Shown: positions 25,262 to 34,804 of the stretch, one piece after another
How positions within the stretch are numbered: position 1 is the stretch's first letter
Layout of the letters: each line of letters opens with the position of its first letter
Source of the DNA: Woodsholea maritima DSM 17123
GTDB lineage: Bacteria; Pseudomonadota; Alphaproteobacteria; Caulobacterales; Maricaulaceae
NCBI RefSeq assembly: GCF_000382325.1
Contig: NZ_KB908057.1
Span: 62,001 to 126,000 of the forward strand
Reading direction: 5' to 3'
Length of the DNA stretch: 64,000 nt
Program-made: the position numbers and the translations under genes
Notes under the pieces: model-generated
The model's input: the letters and a program-made list of their open reading frames with translations, nothing else
What the model was told of the DNA's origin: nothing
Database searches by the model: none

Positions 25262-25930
25262 ATGCCGATGCCTGCCTTAATAAGCCTGATTATGGTGCAA
25301 AGCCTAACCCTGTCTCCAGCCGTTTCTTCAGCGCCCGATCATGGCCCTGACCTTGAAAGTCAGCGCCTTAGGGCTTGCATGGTCGAGGCGTTAGACAATA
25401 ATGAAAGCGCATTTGAAAAAGGTCTCATCTGGTCCGGTCAAGGTGGTGGCTGGGCGGCGGAATTTTGCGTCGGCTTTGCCTTAAGCCAAGGCCATCAGTT
25501 GGATTATGGCGTGGCGCGTATGGAAGCGGCCAGCGAGGGCGAAAATCTGCCCCCCGATGTAAAAGCGGTAATGCTGACGCAAATCGGTGATGTGCTGGCG
25601 CAAAATCGCCAGTTTGAAGCCGCACAAATCCGCTATGATGCGGCCCTGGCTCTGGAGATCGGTAACAGCGAGCTGTGGTTGGCAAGCGCCAATAATCAAA
25701 TTGCACTGAGCCATTGGGCCGAAGCGCTCAGCGCCAGTGAGGCCGCTTTGGCGCTTAATCCACAATCGCCGGGTGCTCTGGAAGTCAAGGCGCGCGCTTT
25801 ACTGGCACTGGGGCGTCGGCAAGAGGCCGCTGCGGCGTTGGATGCTGCTTTGACGCTTTATCCTGAGGATATCAAGCTGCTCGTTCTACGCGGTGATATC
25901 CGCGAAGCGCAAAGGCAGGAGGCCCGCTAA
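25262..25930 (+). CDS. Exported tetratricopeptide-repeat protein
   Basis: About 222 residues from the ATG at 25262, with an N-terminal hydrophobic stretch (MPMPALISLIMVQSLTLSPAV) likely to be a signal peptide. A TTG at 25229 is a possible longer start. The C-terminal half holds three or so TPR-like helix pairs (NRQFEAAQIRYDAALALEIG, HWAEALSASEAALALNPQSPG, ALGRRQEAAAALDAALTLYPED). TPRs bind proteins; the partner is unknown. The stop lies within a hairpin (25917-25938). Confidence 0.78.
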   Translation: MPMPALISLIMVQSLTLSPAVSSAPDHGPDLESQRLRACMVEALDNNESAFEKGLIWSGQGGGWAAEFCVGFALSQGHQLDYGVARMEAASEGENLPPDVKAVMLTQIGDVLAQNRQFEAAQIRYDAALALEIGNSELWLASANNQIALSHWAEALSASEAALALNPQSPGALEVKARALLALGRRQEAAAALDAALTLYPEDIKLLVLRGDIREAQRQEAR

Positions 25931-25938
25931 GGCCTCCC
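25917..25938. terminator. Possible terminator hairpin overlapping the TPR gene stop
   Basis: GGAGGCC-CGCTAA-GGCCTCC (7-bp stem) is followed by a C/T-rich stretch. It lies between convergent genes; the lack of a clean U-run makes it moderate. Confidence 0.5.
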
Positions 25939-25950
25939 CCTCTTGTTTAA

Positions 25951-26541
25951 TTAGCCAGGGACGCGATGACCGGGCAGGACAGAGGCCTGACGGTGGGCTT
26001 CACGCGCGATATCACACACGCCGTGCGCTTCAGGTGAGCGCTGAACAGCGCCTAACCCGCCGTCACGGCGACGATAGAAGCCGGTTTGACTGCGATCATC
26101 TTCAGGGCGCGCACCGCGGCGAAACTCGCTGGCCACAGCTTCATCCAAGGCATCGCCCAGCGGACCTGCCACTTGGGAGGCCTGAATAACCCAGGCTTGA
26201 CGCTCACCATTCAAGGCGCAGGCAACGCGGATAATACCATTTGCGCCCCGCTCGACAAAAACGCTATCCTCAGGGATGGCGTTCATGAAGCTCTCATCAT
26301 CGGCTTCGATGGCATTGCGTGCCGCTTGGTCAAGGGCTGTAATGCTGGGGCCTTCCTCATCGCTATCATCATCAGAAGACGGGTCCTCAGGCTGAGACGT
26401 TTCAGACGCGTTCGTGTCTTCTTGCTCAGTGACCTGGGTGTCTTGAGCAGGCGCTTCGCCCTCCTGCTCGGCTGGATTTTGGCAGGCGGCCAGAATGAAG
26501 GCACACACTGCTGCTTGAGCCATCAGTACTTTTTTCATCAC
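25951..26541 (-). CDS. Lipoprotein of unknown function with acidic linker
   Basis: 196 residues. The signal ends in lipobox LAAC (AFILAAC, Cys20). After it comes a linker of about 50 residues rich in E, D, S, T and Q, a common tether. The C-terminal domain of about 120 residues has FVERGANGIIRVACAL and two further cysteines, and no family I recognise. It should be anchored in the inner or outer membrane facing the periplasm. AAGGGGG lies before the ATG. Confidence 0.72.
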   Translation of the reverse strand: MMKKVLMAQAAVCAFILAACQNPAEQEGEAPAQDTQVTEQEDTNASETSQPEDPSSDDDSDEEGPSITALDQAARNAIEADDESFMNAIPEDSVFVERGANGIIRVACALNGERQAWVIQASQVAGPLGDALDEAVASEFRRGARPEDDRSQTGFYRRRDGGLGAVQRSPEAHGVCDIAREAHRQASVLPGHRVPG

Positions 26542-26637
26542 AAAACCCCCTTAAGGATGGAAAACGTCTGTTATTACGCGCTCTCAGAATAAAACAGAAG
26601 AGCCCTTTTGGGGATTTTTCGGAAACGTCATAAAGCC

Positions 26638-27375
26638 CTAGTCTGCGAAGAAGGCTTGAACCTCTTTAATGAGGGCCGCTTTGGCGGCGCCAACGATTTT
26701 GGCCCCTGCATCGACACTGGCTTGCGCCGGGTCAGAGCCGATCCGACCATCGGCGAATTTCGCGCGATAATCGGCGGCATCACGAAAACGATCAGACGGC
26801 GCAATGCGCGGGGTCATCACAACGTCTTTAATGGCTTCCGGGTAGGCATAATAGGTCACGGAAACCTCTGAGGCTGTGGCGTGCGAGCCTTCGCCCACGG
26901 GGAAGATGGATTTGCAAAGATCCAAAACGCCGTTCAATTCCCACCAATTGCGAAGCTTCAGGTGGTAGGGGCAGGCCATGTCATCAAAGGAATAGGGCGC
27001 ATAGCTCTCGATAAAAGCGGCATCAATTGTGGTGATATTGCCGCCATGGCCGTTAAAGAAGTAAATCTTTTCAAAGCCGTGACGGTGGAGCGATCCAATC
27101 CAGTCTTGAAGCGCGGCAATCATGGTTGAAGGGCGCAAAGTGATGGTGCCCGGAAAGCCTAAATGGTGCTGGGCGCAGCCGACATTAAAGGTCGGCCCGA
27201 CTAAAAAGCCAGCGTCCTCAGCGGCTTCATGGGCAATGATTTCAGGGCAAAGCGCATCGGTGCCGAGAAGGCCATTGGGCCCATGTTGCTCGGTTGAGCC
27301 AATGGGAATGACAATCCCTTTTGATGTTTCCAGATAGCGCTCAATCTCAGGCCAGCTTGCCAGATGCAGTTTCAT
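26638..27375 (-). CDS. Creatininase-family amidohydrolase
   Basis: 245 residues from the ATG at 27375. It matches the creatininase/MftE fold: PIGSTEQHGPNGLLGTDAL with metal-binding Glu and His, the Asp of GTDAL, FFNGHGGNITTI, and GEGSHATASEVSV carrying the late metal-binding Glu. Members hydrolyse amide bonds in cyclic or peptide substrates (creatinine, formamides in deazaflavin synthesis, mycofactocin peptide). No mycofactocin or riboflavin genes are nearby, so the substrate is open. Confidence 0.85.
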   Translation of the reverse strand: MKLHLASWPEIERYLETSKGIVIPIGSTEQHGPNGLLGTDALCPEIIAHEAAEDAGFLVGPTFNVGCAQHHLGFPGTITLRPSTMIAALQDWIGSLHRHGFEKIYFFNGHGGNITTIDAAFIESYAPYSFDDMACPYHLKLRNWWELNGVLDLCKSIFPVGEGSHATASEVSVTYYAYPEAIKDVVMTPRIAPSDRFRDAADYRAKFADGRIGSDPAQASVDAGAKIVGAAKAALIKEVQAFFAD

Positions 27376-27419
27376 CAAAGGGTCCTTATCGTGATGGCCC
27401 TTATGGATGAAGGGCCGTG

Positions 27420-27935
27420 TTAGCGTGTGATAACGCGTCCCATTTGATCAAGATAGGTCTGTTCGCCAGGTGTGTAAGGGCCGGGATGGAGGTCGGTTAG
27501 CAGGGTGAAAAGTCCTTGATAAGCGTCTAAACCGACTTGTTTATAGAGGCTTGGTGAAAGCTTTCGTGCGATGGTTTGTTCGTCATTGAGATGGCTGACA
27601 TGCCATTTGGCGCGTTGATAAAGTTCAATGGCGTGCTCGCGATCAATCTCAAACAGGCTTTGAAGACGTGACAAAAGCTCAGCCTGACGGTCTTCGTGAC
27701 GCCCGCTCAAGGTGATGAAGCCATACAGCAGTAAAGTCGCGGCCTCTTTCGGATCTTCGATAAGCCCCAGGGGGTGGCGGCGGCTTTTGCTTTGAAAGCC
27801 GAGCTTGCGTGGCAGATTGAACAGGCCTTCTGCGGCCTCGCCCAGTTCGTGCGCAGCTTGGGCGGCAATTGAGATGCGCCACAGTAAAATGCCAAGCCCG
27901 CTTAAAAGGCCAATAATTGTCAAGAGTATATGCAT
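27420..27935 (-). CDS. Membrane-anchored protein, TerB-like helical domain
   Basis: 171 residues from the ATG at 27935 (AGGTGG upstream). One N-terminal membrane segment (HILLTIIGLLSGLGILLW) is followed by an all-helical domain. EAATLLLYGFITLSG, RHEDRQAELLSRLQSLFEID and HAIELYQRAKWHVS resemble the TerB / DjlA N-terminal helical domain. I am unsure of the family. Function is unknown. It lies 45 bp upstream of the creatininase gene on the same strand, so the two may be co-transcribed. Confidence 0.6.
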   Translation of the reverse strand: MHILLTIIGLLSGLGILLWRISIAAQAAHELGEAAEGLFNLPRKLGFQSKSRRHPLGLIEDPKEAATLLLYGFITLSGRHEDRQAELLSRLQSLFEIDREHAIELYQRAKWHVSHLNDEQTIARKLSPSLYKQVGLDAYQGLFTLLTDLHPGPYTPGEQTYLDQMGRVITR

Positions 27936-28479
27936 GTCCCACCTCGCCTGAATTCGTCTATAAGGGGTGGGTGAAGGTGTCAATAATCTTCTGGGGCTTC
28001 CTTTTTACAGAGCGCTTTGGGGTTTGAGCGTTTAGGGGGGTATTCTACATCGCCTCTAGAAAGTGTTGGAAAACCTAAATCATAGTTCGCGCTAAGTTAA
28101 GAACTGGACGAGTGTATTCAAAATCATCGACTTGGTGTGGACGCGCTATGACCGATATTCTCTTTATGGGGGAATGCGAGGCGGTTTCGATCATCGCTGA
28201 AAAGCCTTTGAAGGCAGGATGTGATAAAAGTCACAGACAGAATTCGTTTAAAATGTTGAATTCCCGGCCTGATATGCCTTGACAGGGTGGGGCTAATAAA
28301 AAATAACTTCACTGAGTCTGAAAAAGACTCGCCAATTGCGCGCATACAGATAGAACGGCAGGCTTATAATTTGATCGAGTCAGTGTAGAGTTGTGAGAGT
28401 TTGGTGTGGGCTTTGTCTTCAAAGTCCCCATAAAGCATTGCTTATACATTTAAATCGTGAGGGCAAGTTGGAGGGGGCC
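27936..28479. other. Intergenic region, about 540 bp
   Basis: This is the divergent upstream region of the membrane protein and the receiver-domain gene. It contains TTGACA at 28279-28284 and a small hairpin GAGTCT/AGACTC at 28314-28330. A 43-codon ORF (28148-28279, plus) has no Shine-Dalgarno and no recognisable content. I do not call a gene here. Confidence 0.4.
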
Positions 28480-28926
28480 ATGCGGTCACACGCAATTCTA
28501 TTGGTTGAAGATGATGATGGCGATGCCTTTCTCTCAACCCAGGCTTTGCAAAATGGCTTGCCCAATGTGCAGGTTGAACGTGTATGTAATGGTGCGGAGG
28601 CGTTGTCTTACCTGACCTGTGAAGGCAAGTATGACGGTGCACGTGAGCCCTCTTGCATTCTTCTTGATTTGAAGATGCCTTATCATGACGGCCATTGGCT
28701 GTTGGACCGTCTGCAAAGTTTAGGCCGTTTTCAGCATATTCCGGTGATTGTTGTGTCGGGATTTCCGCCCCGTCAGGGCCGCGAGCCGAATGATTACCCC
28801 AATGTGGCCTGCACGATTGAAAAGCCCACGAGCTTGGACCTTTATAAGGAGCTTTTGTCGATCGTGGCGATCATGGTGGGCGGGACTTTAGGGCCCGCGC
28901 TGCACGCGAACGAGAATTACGCCTAA
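28480..28926 (+). CDS. Stand-alone response-regulator receiver domain
   Basis: 148 residues from the ATG at 28480 (GGAGG directly upstream). It is one receiver domain with no output domain. Acidic pocket EDDDGD, phospho-acceptor Asp in ILLDLKMPYHDGH, Ser in VVSG and Lys in IEKPTS are all present. The LVEDDDGDAFLSTQAL start and long PYHDGHWLLDRLQ loop resemble Rcp1-like regulators partnered with phytochrome kinases. No kinase gene is in the window. It is 108 bp upstream of acs on the same strand, which may or may not be functional linkage. Confidence 0.88.
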   Translation: MRSHAILLVEDDDGDAFLSTQALQNGLPNVQVERVCNGAEALSYLTCEGKYDGAREPSCILLDLKMPYHDGHWLLDRLQSLGRFQHIPVIVVSGFPPRQGREPNDYPNVACTIEKPTSLDLYKELLSIVAIMVGGTLGPALHANENYA

Positions 28927-29034
28927 GCATTAGCCTAAAGTCTAATATCGCATTCTTCGCACTTGCGTCACGGTCCATCCCCGATCATTGTTAGGTGATA
29001 ATAATCACACACACTTATTCGGGGAGAAGCGCTA

Positions 29035-30975
29035 ATGAGTGATGAGCGCGTACCTATTCCAAAACCCTTTGCCGAAACGGCTCACGTTACGGCGTCTATT
29101 TATGAAGACAAATACCGTCAGTCTTTGGACGATCCAGAGGCGTTCTGGGCGGAGGAATTACAGCGGGTAAGCTGGTCCAAAGCGCCCACGAAAATCAAAG
29201 ATGTCTCTTATGCTAAGGACGATCTGCATATTCGCTGGTTCGAAGATGGTGAGTTGAACGCGTGTTATAATTGCGTGGGTCGCCATCTGCCCCATAAAGC
29301 CAATGATGTGGCCTTGATTTGGGAAGGCGATAATCCGGCCTATCACCATTCCATCACCTATGGTCAGCTCCACAATCACGTCTGCCGCTTTGCCAATGAA
29401 TTAAAAAAAATTGGTGTCAAAAAAGGCGACCGCGTTACGCTATATCTGCCGATGATCCCGGAAGCGGCCTATGCCATGTTGGCGTGTGCGCGGATCGGTG
29501 CGGTCCATTCAGTGGTCTTTGGCGGCTTTTCGCCGGATGCTTTGGCGGGGCGGATCCTCGATTGCCAATCAGAGTATGTCATCACCGCCGATCAAGGCGT
29601 GCGCGGTGGTAAGGCCGTGCCCTTAAAAGATAATGTCGATAAGGCGTTGGAGCAGACCCCAGATGTGAAGGCGGTGTTATGTATCCGCCATACCGGCTCA
29701 AAAGTCGGCTGGAAAGAGGGCCGTGATTTTTGGCACCATGATCTGGCGCTGGAAGTCGATGCCAAATGCGCCATTGAGACCATGTCGGCGGAAGATCCGC
29801 TGTTCATCCTCTATACTTCCGGCTCAACCGGTAAGCCCAAGGGGGTCTTGCACACCACAGGGGGGTATCTGGTCTGGGCCGCGATGACCTTCCATTACAC
29901 CTTTGATCATCGCCCTGATGATGTGTTCTGGTGTACCGCCGATGTCGGTTGGGTCACGGGGCATAGCTACATCGTTTATGGGCCGTTGGCGTGCGGCGCG
30001 CAAAGCGTGATGTTCGAGGGTATTCCGACCTATCCCGGCCCGGATCGCTTCTGGCGCATCGTCGCCAAGCACAAAGTCACCATTCTTTACACCGCCCCGA
30101 CCGCCATCCGCGCGCTCATGCGCGTGGGGGAGGAGCCCGTGAAGAAGCATGATCGCTCTTCCTTGCGGCTTTTGGGATCGGTGGGTGAGCCGATCAATCC
30201 CGAGGCGTGGCGCTGGTATCATGACGTGGTGGGCGAAGGGCGCTGTCCTATCGTTGACACCTGGTGGCAAACCGAAACCGGGGGCCAGTTGATTACCCCG
30301 ATGCCGGGCGCGCATGCGCTAAAACCCGGTGCGGCGTCAAAACCGATGTTCGGTATTCGCCCGCTCTTGGTGGATAATGAAGGCCATCTCTTGCCGGAAG
30401 AGGGCGCGCAGGAAGGTAATCTGGTCCTTGATGGTTCTTGGCCCGGTCAAATGCGCACGGTCTATGGCGATCATCAGCGCTTTGTGGATACGTATTTCAC
30501 GACCTATCCGGGCTATTATTTCACCGGGGATGGCGCGCGCCGTGATGCGGACGGCTATTGGTGGATTACCGGGCGCGTGGACGATGTCTTGAATGTCTCG
30601 GGCCACCGTCTGGGCACGGCAGAGATTGAAAGCGCGCTTGTCGCCCATGAATTGGTCGCCGAAGCGGCAGTCGTCGGCTTCCCTCATGATATCAAAGGCC
30701 AAGGCATTTATTGCTTCGTCACTTTGATTGCGGGCATTGTGCCGTCTGATGAAACTGAAACCATGTTGCGTCAATGGGTGCGCCAAGAAATTGGACCGAT
30801 CGCGACGCCGGATCATATCCAATTTGCGCCAGCCCTTCCTAAAACCCGTTCGGGTAAGATCATGCGCCGAATTCTGCGCAAGATTGCTGAAGGGGCGATG
30901 GATCAATTGGGTGATACGTCGACCCTTGCTGATCCCAGTGTAGTTGAGGATCTGATCGCCGGACGCTTGACGTAA
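29035..30975 (+). CDS. acs: Acetyl-CoA synthetase
   Basis: 646 residues, full length. It activates acetate with ATP and CoA to acetyl-CoA in the cytosol. The N-terminal ACS signature is [15 protein letters not shown]-binding motifs [20 protein letters not shown] and [10 protein letters not shown] follow, then [32 protein letters not shown] and the C-terminal [15 protein letters not shown], whose Lys is the catalytic and acetylation-controlled residue. GGGGAGAAG lies before the ATG. It is probably monocistronic. Confidence 0.97.
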   Translation: MSDERVPIPKPFAETAHVTASIYEDKYRQSLDDPEAFWAEELQRVSWSKAPTKIKDVSYAKDDLHIRWFEDGELNACYNCVGRHLPHKANDVALIWEGDNPAYHHSITYGQLHNHVCRFANELKKIGVKKGDRVTLYLPMIPEAAYAMLACARIGAVHSVVFGGFSPDALAGRILDCQSEYVITADQGVRGGKAVPLKDNVDKALEQTPDVKAVLCIRHTGSKVGWKEGRDFWHHDLALEVDAKCAIETMSAEDPLFILYTSGSTGKPKGVLHTTGGYLVWAAMTFHYTFDHRPDDVFWCTADVGWVTGHSYIVYGPLACGAQSVMFEGIPTYPGPDRFWRIVAKHKVTILYTAPTAIRALMRVGEEPVKKHDRSSLRLLGSVGEPINPEAWRWYHDVVGEGRCPIVDTWWQTETGGQLITPMPGAHALKPGAASKPMFGIRPLLVDNEGHLLPEEGAQEGNLVLDGSWPGQMRTVYGDHQRFVDTYFTTYPGYYFTGDGARRDADGYWWITGRVDDVLNVSGHRLGTAEIESALVAHELVAEAAVVGFPHDIKGQGIYCFVTLIAGIVPSDETETMLRQWVRQEIGPIATPDHIQFAPALPKTRSGKIMRRILRKIAEGAMDQLGDTSTLADPSVVEDLIAGRLT

Positions 30976-31115
30976 GTGAGGCGGTGACAAAAAGGTGTGC
31001 GGGCCGGGAACCGGCCTTGCATCTTGTCACTTATTCTTTGTAATCGCCGACTTGGCAGGGGCGAGTGTCTACGCGATACTCGCCCTTGGTTTATTGATGC
31101 AGTGAGGGGATGGCC

Positions 31116-31610
31116 ATGCGCCGTTTGACTATAGCCACATTGGGTTTGGTGGGTCTGGGTGTAAGCGCCTGTACCACGGCTGAGCCGACTTGCCGCGTGG
31201 TTACGCCGGCCGAGCATGCCTTTTTTGCGCGTATTGTGGCCCATGATAGCGAAGGCACGGCGAGCATGATCGCCCCCCAGGGGGCTTCCAGTGCTGCGGC
31301 CTTGCGCGCGAATAACCCGGCCCTGGCGCAACAGGTGTTTGGTCAACGCATGGGCGATCGCTCCGTGCGCACGGTGTTGATGCGCCCACCGGTATGCGTT
31401 TATGACGCGGCAGCTGTTGAAGGGGCGCAATTGCGCTATGTCTTTGCCAAAGATCGCTTTAGCGCTCTGCAAAACCCAGAACTTCCCGGTGTTGAGCTCG
31501 GTACGCCGGGTGCGGATTATGCCGCGTGCCGCTTTGTTGAAACCGCCTCGGGCTGGCAGCCGGGTGATGCGTGCGAAGCGACTTTTAGGGGTGTTTTAAG
31601 TTCAAGCTAG
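31116..31610 (+). CDS. Lipoprotein of unknown function
   Basis: 164 residues from the ATG at 31116; the ATG 6 bp earlier abuts the GAGGGG Shine-Dalgarno, so the second is better placed. The signal ends in lipobox GVSAC. The mature part is about 145 residues with four more cysteines (CRVV, CVYD, CRFV, CEAT), probably two disulfides, and FAKDRFSALQNPE. No family recognised. It ends with a normal TAG stop, showing that TAG is a working stop codon in this genome. Confidence 0.7.
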   Translation: MRRLTIATLGLVGLGVSACTTAEPTCRVVTPAEHAFFARIVAHDSEGTASMIAPQGASSAAALRANNPALAQQVFGQRMGDRSVRTVLMRPPVCVYDAAAVEGAQLRYVFAKDRFSALQNPELPGVELGTPGADYAACRFVETASGWQPGDACEATFRGVLSSS

Positions 31611-31869
31611 GCGAACGCTTGTCCCTCTGTTATACTCGTTAACAGGTCTGAACTGGACATGATTCAGCTAGGATCTACGCGCAAGGTGGGAGTGGGTCGT
31701 TGGATATCAGCGGCCCACTTACCTTTTATATTCCATGGCTTTAGCAGGTTTTGCGCCCATTCATCCCATCTTCACCGGCTTTTGAGCCAGGCCCACAAAG
31801 TCGTGACTAGGCAATGTGGCTGCGTGTGATAGCGTGCGCCGCGACGCATTTGCGCATTGGGAGGATTTG

Positions 31870-32619
31870 ATGCTGTCATCCACATTTCTACTGGCGCTGG
31901 CCAGCTCGACTTTAGCTCTGACGTCTATAGATACCCCTGCCTACATCACCGCTGCGGTCCATGATGAAACCCGCCCGGCAGAAGATGTCGTGCGTGATGA
32001 GGGCCGTAAACCGGGTGAGGTTTTAGCGGTTGCCGGGATCAAGCCTGGTGATCACGTCATCGATCTGATCGCGGGCGGGGGATATTATACCCGCATTCTG
32101 TCTGCGGCGGTGGGCGATATGGGTCATGTCTATGCCCAGAACGATGTCTATGTGGCCACCAATTACCCTCAAGCCGTCACGGGTATGGAAGCTTTGGCGG
32201 CTGAGCGTGAGAATATCACCAGCTTTGTTTGTGAGCTTTATGAGCTGGATACCGCTGAAGCTTTGAACGGTGAGCAAGTCGATGCGGTCTTCATGGTGCT
32301 CTACTACCATGATCTCTTGCTACAGGATGTGGACCGCGCGGCCATCAATCAGTCTATTTACAATGCACTAAAACCCGGCGGGACCTTCTTGGTTGTTGAT
32401 CACCACGGCGCGGATGATATTGACCGCGATGGCGTGGATGCGCTGCACCGTATGGCTGAAACCCAAGCGATTGAAGAGATCACCGCCGCCGGTTTTGTGT
32501 TAGAAACAGATAGCGATATCTTGGCGCACAGCGAAGATGACCACACTCAGAATGTGTTCGCCGATGGCCTGCGCGGTAAGACGGACCGCTTCGTCCATGT
32601 CTATCGTAAGCCTATGTAA
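31870..32619 (+). CDS. Exported class I SAM-dependent methyltransferase-like protein (COG4798 type)
   Basis: 249 residues from the ATG at 31870 (GGGAGG upstream). An N-terminal signal peptide (MLSSTFLLALASSTLAL) precedes a methyltransferase fold: RDEGRKPGEVLAVAGIKPGDHVIDLIAGGGYYTRILSAAVG with motif I (DLIAGGG), then VYAQND, VDAVFMVLYYHDL and LKPGGTFLVVDHH. SAM is not normally present in the periplasm, so an exported protein of this fold is odd; similar ones are widespread in Alphaproteobacteria with no assigned substrate. Motif I differs slightly from the usual D-x-G-x-G-x-G (A in place of the first G). Confidence 0.82.
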   Translation: MLSSTFLLALASSTLALTSIDTPAYITAAVHDETRPAEDVVRDEGRKPGEVLAVAGIKPGDHVIDLIAGGGYYTRILSAAVGDMGHVYAQNDVYVATNYPQAVTGMEALAAERENITSFVCELYELDTAEALNGEQVDAVFMVLYYHDLLLQDVDRAAINQSIYNALKPGGTFLVVDHHGADDIDRDGVDALHRMAETQAIEEITAAGFVLETDSDILAHSEDDHTQNVFADGLRGKTDRFVHVYRKPM

Positions 32620-32663
32620 GATAAGCGGCGTTTTCAATTAAGACCGCAGACACTCATGCCCCG

Positions 32664-32687
32664 CCCTCACGCTTTGCGTGGGGGTTT
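32664..32687. terminator. Terminator between convergent genes
   Basis: CCCTCACGC-TTT-GCGTGGGGG (9-bp stem with one G-T pair) followed by TTT. It separates the methyltransferase gene from the DUF3800 gene. Confidence 0.65.
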
Positions 32688-32699
32688 GGTATGTCTGGC

Positions 32700-33437
32700 T
32701 TAGCCTTCGACCCGTAAAATATCGCCAGGATGTTTGTGAAGCGCGCTCAGAAGGCCCTCTGGTGCATGCTCTTGGATATAGCGATTAGGATAGAAGCTTT
32801 GAAACGCCGCATAGGCGCATAAGTCGGCGGCCTGAAGCAGCAGCGAGGCGCGGCTATCGCGCTGTTGGGGATCTTCGACGATCCAACGAAGCGGCCGGTT
32901 TTTCAGGCGCTTAAACCATAAAAAACTGCGTCGGTTGACCCAGCGTTCGCGCCGTAACCGCCGCATCAGGCGGATCAGCTTGCCCCCATGGGTATCATCA
33001 CACAGCACCAGGCCTTGGCGGCCTTTGGGTGGGGGGCGATGGCGGCTAAGCTTTGCTAAGCGATCTTCAAATTGGCCCAAATGGGTCTGCCAAGTGGCTG
33101 TAAAGACATCGCAATCGGGCGAAAGATCGGCTTTCACGCCTGCGCTTAATAGGATTTGGCTCTGGGGAATATTGGCAATCGCGCTCAAAGTGTCTTTAAG
33201 CATCGCCACCCGGCGTTCTGGTGCCATAGTGCGGGTGCGCATAATCTGACTGGCGCGCAATTCGTTGCGCACGGGCCAGCCATACGCGCGGGCCAGTTTC
33301 TGGCGGATCTCCATCAAATAGGTTTCGGCTTCATGCCACCCCGTGGAAGGTAGGATAATGCCGGACAGCACGAAAACCGGCGAGCCCCCTTCGGCCCGGC
33401 CGCCATCACCGGATTCATCCACATACATGAAGTCCAT
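32700..33437 (-). CDS. DUF3800 domain protein
   Basis: 245 residues from the ATG at 33437, preceded by AAGGGGGCGGGC; the ATGs at 33464/33461 have no Shine-Dalgarno. The N-terminal MDFMYVDESGDGG with the conserved acidic residues is the DUF3800 signature (RNase H-like fold, presumed nuclease). Further on, LVLCDDTHGGKLIRLM and LLLQAADLCAYAAFQSFYP supply the expected late Asp. Genes of this family often sit in mobile or defence islands, but its neighbours here are ordinary. Confidence 0.82.
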   Translation of the reverse strand: MDFMYVDESGDGGRAEGGSPVFVLSGIILPSTGWHEAETYLMEIRQKLARAYGWPVRNELRASQIMRTRTMAPERRVAMLKDTLSAIANIPQSQILLSAGVKADLSPDCDVFTATWQTHLGQFEDRLAKLSRHRPPPKGRQGLVLCDDTHGGKLIRLMRRLRRERWVNRRSFLWFKRLKNRPLRWIVEDPQQRDSRASLLLQAADLCAYAAFQSFYPNRYIQEHAPEGLLSALHKHPGDILRVEG

Positions 33438-33500
33438 GCCCGCCCCCTTACGCTGCGCCATCATAGGCGCAACGCCAAGCGGGTCTATCGAAAACGCGCT

Positions 33501-34016
33501 CTAGAGCTGAACTTTGGCATAGATCGCGCTGTCACGGATCCCCAGATGGGTGTGCCATGTGGCGACCAGACGACCTTCATAGCGAAAGCCAAGTTTCTCC
33601 AACAGGGCGATGGAGGCGGTGTTATCAGGATCGGTGTCGGCATAAATGCGGCGCATGCCCTCAGAAAAGCCATATTCGACCACCCGTGCGCACGCTTCGA
33701 AGGCGAGGCCCTCACCTCTGGCAGAAGGCAGTGTGATATATCCGATTTCTGCCACGCTTTCTTTGCGGATCATCAATATGACCCAGCCCAGCGCCAGCTC
33801 GGGGGCTTCACGCTTTGTGATTGCCCAACATGGGCCCGCCTTGGCTTCGATATTAAAGCGCATGTATTCGCGGGTTTCTTTGAGGGTCTTTTTCGGCGCA
33901 CTCGACCAATAGGCCATGCTCGCCTCATCGCTGAGCGCGTCATGAAGGGCCGGGACATCGTCATAGCTCAGCGCGCGCAGATGCAGGCGCGGCGTCATCA
34001 AGATTGGCGTAGTCAT
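33501..34016 (-). CDS. GNAT acetyltransferase (RimJ/RimL type)
   Basis: 171 residues starting MTTPILMTPRLHLRALSYDD, a standard RimJ/RimL beginning. LALGWVILMIRKESVAEIGYI, LPSARGEGLAFEACARVVEYGF (acetyl-CoA binding loop) and ADTDPDNTASIALLEKLGF are typical. It acetylates an N-terminal or small-molecule amine; the target is unknown. It lies 8 bp after the 2OG oxygenase gene, likely co-transcribed. Confidence 0.88.
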   Translation of the reverse strand: MTTPILMTPRLHLRALSYDDVPALHDALSDEASMAYWSSAPKKTLKETREYMRFNIEAKAGPCWAITKREAPELALGWVILMIRKESVAEIGYITLPSARGEGLAFEACARVVEYGFSEGMRRIYADTDPDNTASIALLEKLGFRYEGRLVATWHTHLGIRDSAIYAKVQL

Positions 34017-34024
34017 CGTGTCCG

Positions 34025-34774
34025 CTAGCTTTCAACTCCATACCGTAACCAGCCAGTAATGGCATATCGCGGATGGGGGGCAAAGGGGGCAACGCAACTG
34101 ACGCTATGGTCTTGGGGCACGTTAAAATAGCATAAGCGGTTGAAATCCGGGGTTAGAGCTTCAGCGACATCGCCCTGGGGTGTGATGAATTGTAACAACC
34201 CACCATAATCCACGCGCCAATGGGCGCTGAGATTGATCACGAAGGCGGTACGGCGATTTTTGTCCTCTATCCCATCATTGTGTAGCGTTAAATAATGGCC
34301 GGGGCGAAAGCGGGTAAGCTGGCAGTCCGCATAGCTGATATCGTGATGGCCGGTGATCTGACGCATTAACGCCAGAAAGGGCTCGCTCCTTACGCTCATA
34401 TAGATGTCTTTGAGCGGACCACTGAGGCGACCTGCCCGGCCCTCTTCATAAAGAGGAAAATTTTCAAAGAGATATTGAAAGCCCTCTCCTGCGCCTTGAT
34501 GGACAAGTTCCATGAAGGGGGCTGAGCGCTCCGGGCTTAGGGCCTGCATACCCGCCGCATCAAAATCGCGATGCTGACCTTGAAGGCGCGTAACGAGATT
34601 CCAGTGTGGCCAGGTCTCAATACTCTCAAGCAGGGTCTGGGCGAAGTCGGGATCGAGAAAGGGGCTGAGTGCGCCTCTGCCGCGCTTGCGATACTGCGTG
34701 GCTTGAGCCGTTATGAGGCTTTCAGAAAAATGGTTCAGCACGATGCAATCCCCCGTCATGATCAGGGATTGCAT
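34025..34774 (-). CDS. 2-oxoglutarate/Fe(II)-dependent oxygenase
   Basis: 249 residues with the double-stranded beta-helix core: TRFRPGHYLTLHNDGIEDKNRR (Fe ligands His and Asp of H-x-D), RTAFVINLSAHWRVDYGGLLQF, then the distal His in PQDHSVSCV and Arg for 2OG in HPRYAITGWLRYG. It is a prolyl-4-hydroxylase-like enzyme of unknown substrate. The start could also be the ATG at 34759. It heads a two-gene unit with the GNAT gene. Confidence 0.87.
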   Translation of the reverse strand: MQSLIMTGDCIVLNHFSESLITAQATQYRKRGRGALSPFLDPDFAQTLLESIETWPHWNLVTRLQGQHRDFDAAGMQALSPERSAPFMELVHQGAGEGFQYLFENFPLYEEGRAGRLSGPLKDIYMSVRSEPFLALMRQITGHHDISYADCQLTRFRPGHYLTLHNDGIEDKNRRTAFVINLSAHWRVDYGGLLQFITPQGDVAEALTPDFNRLCYFNVPQDHSVSCVAPFAPHPRYAITGWLRYGVES

Positions 34775-34804
34775 CGTATACTTGGCATTAAAACAAGTTA
34801 AATC

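Noticed and set aside
28148-28279. 43-codon plus-strand ORF upstream of the receiver-domain gene
   Set aside because: No Shine-Dalgarno and no protein-like features; reported only as part of the intergenic region.
32700-33437. DUF3800 gene as part of a defence island
   Set aside because: Its neighbours are a methyltransferase, GNAT, oxygenase and rlmN; nothing defence-related is adjacent.
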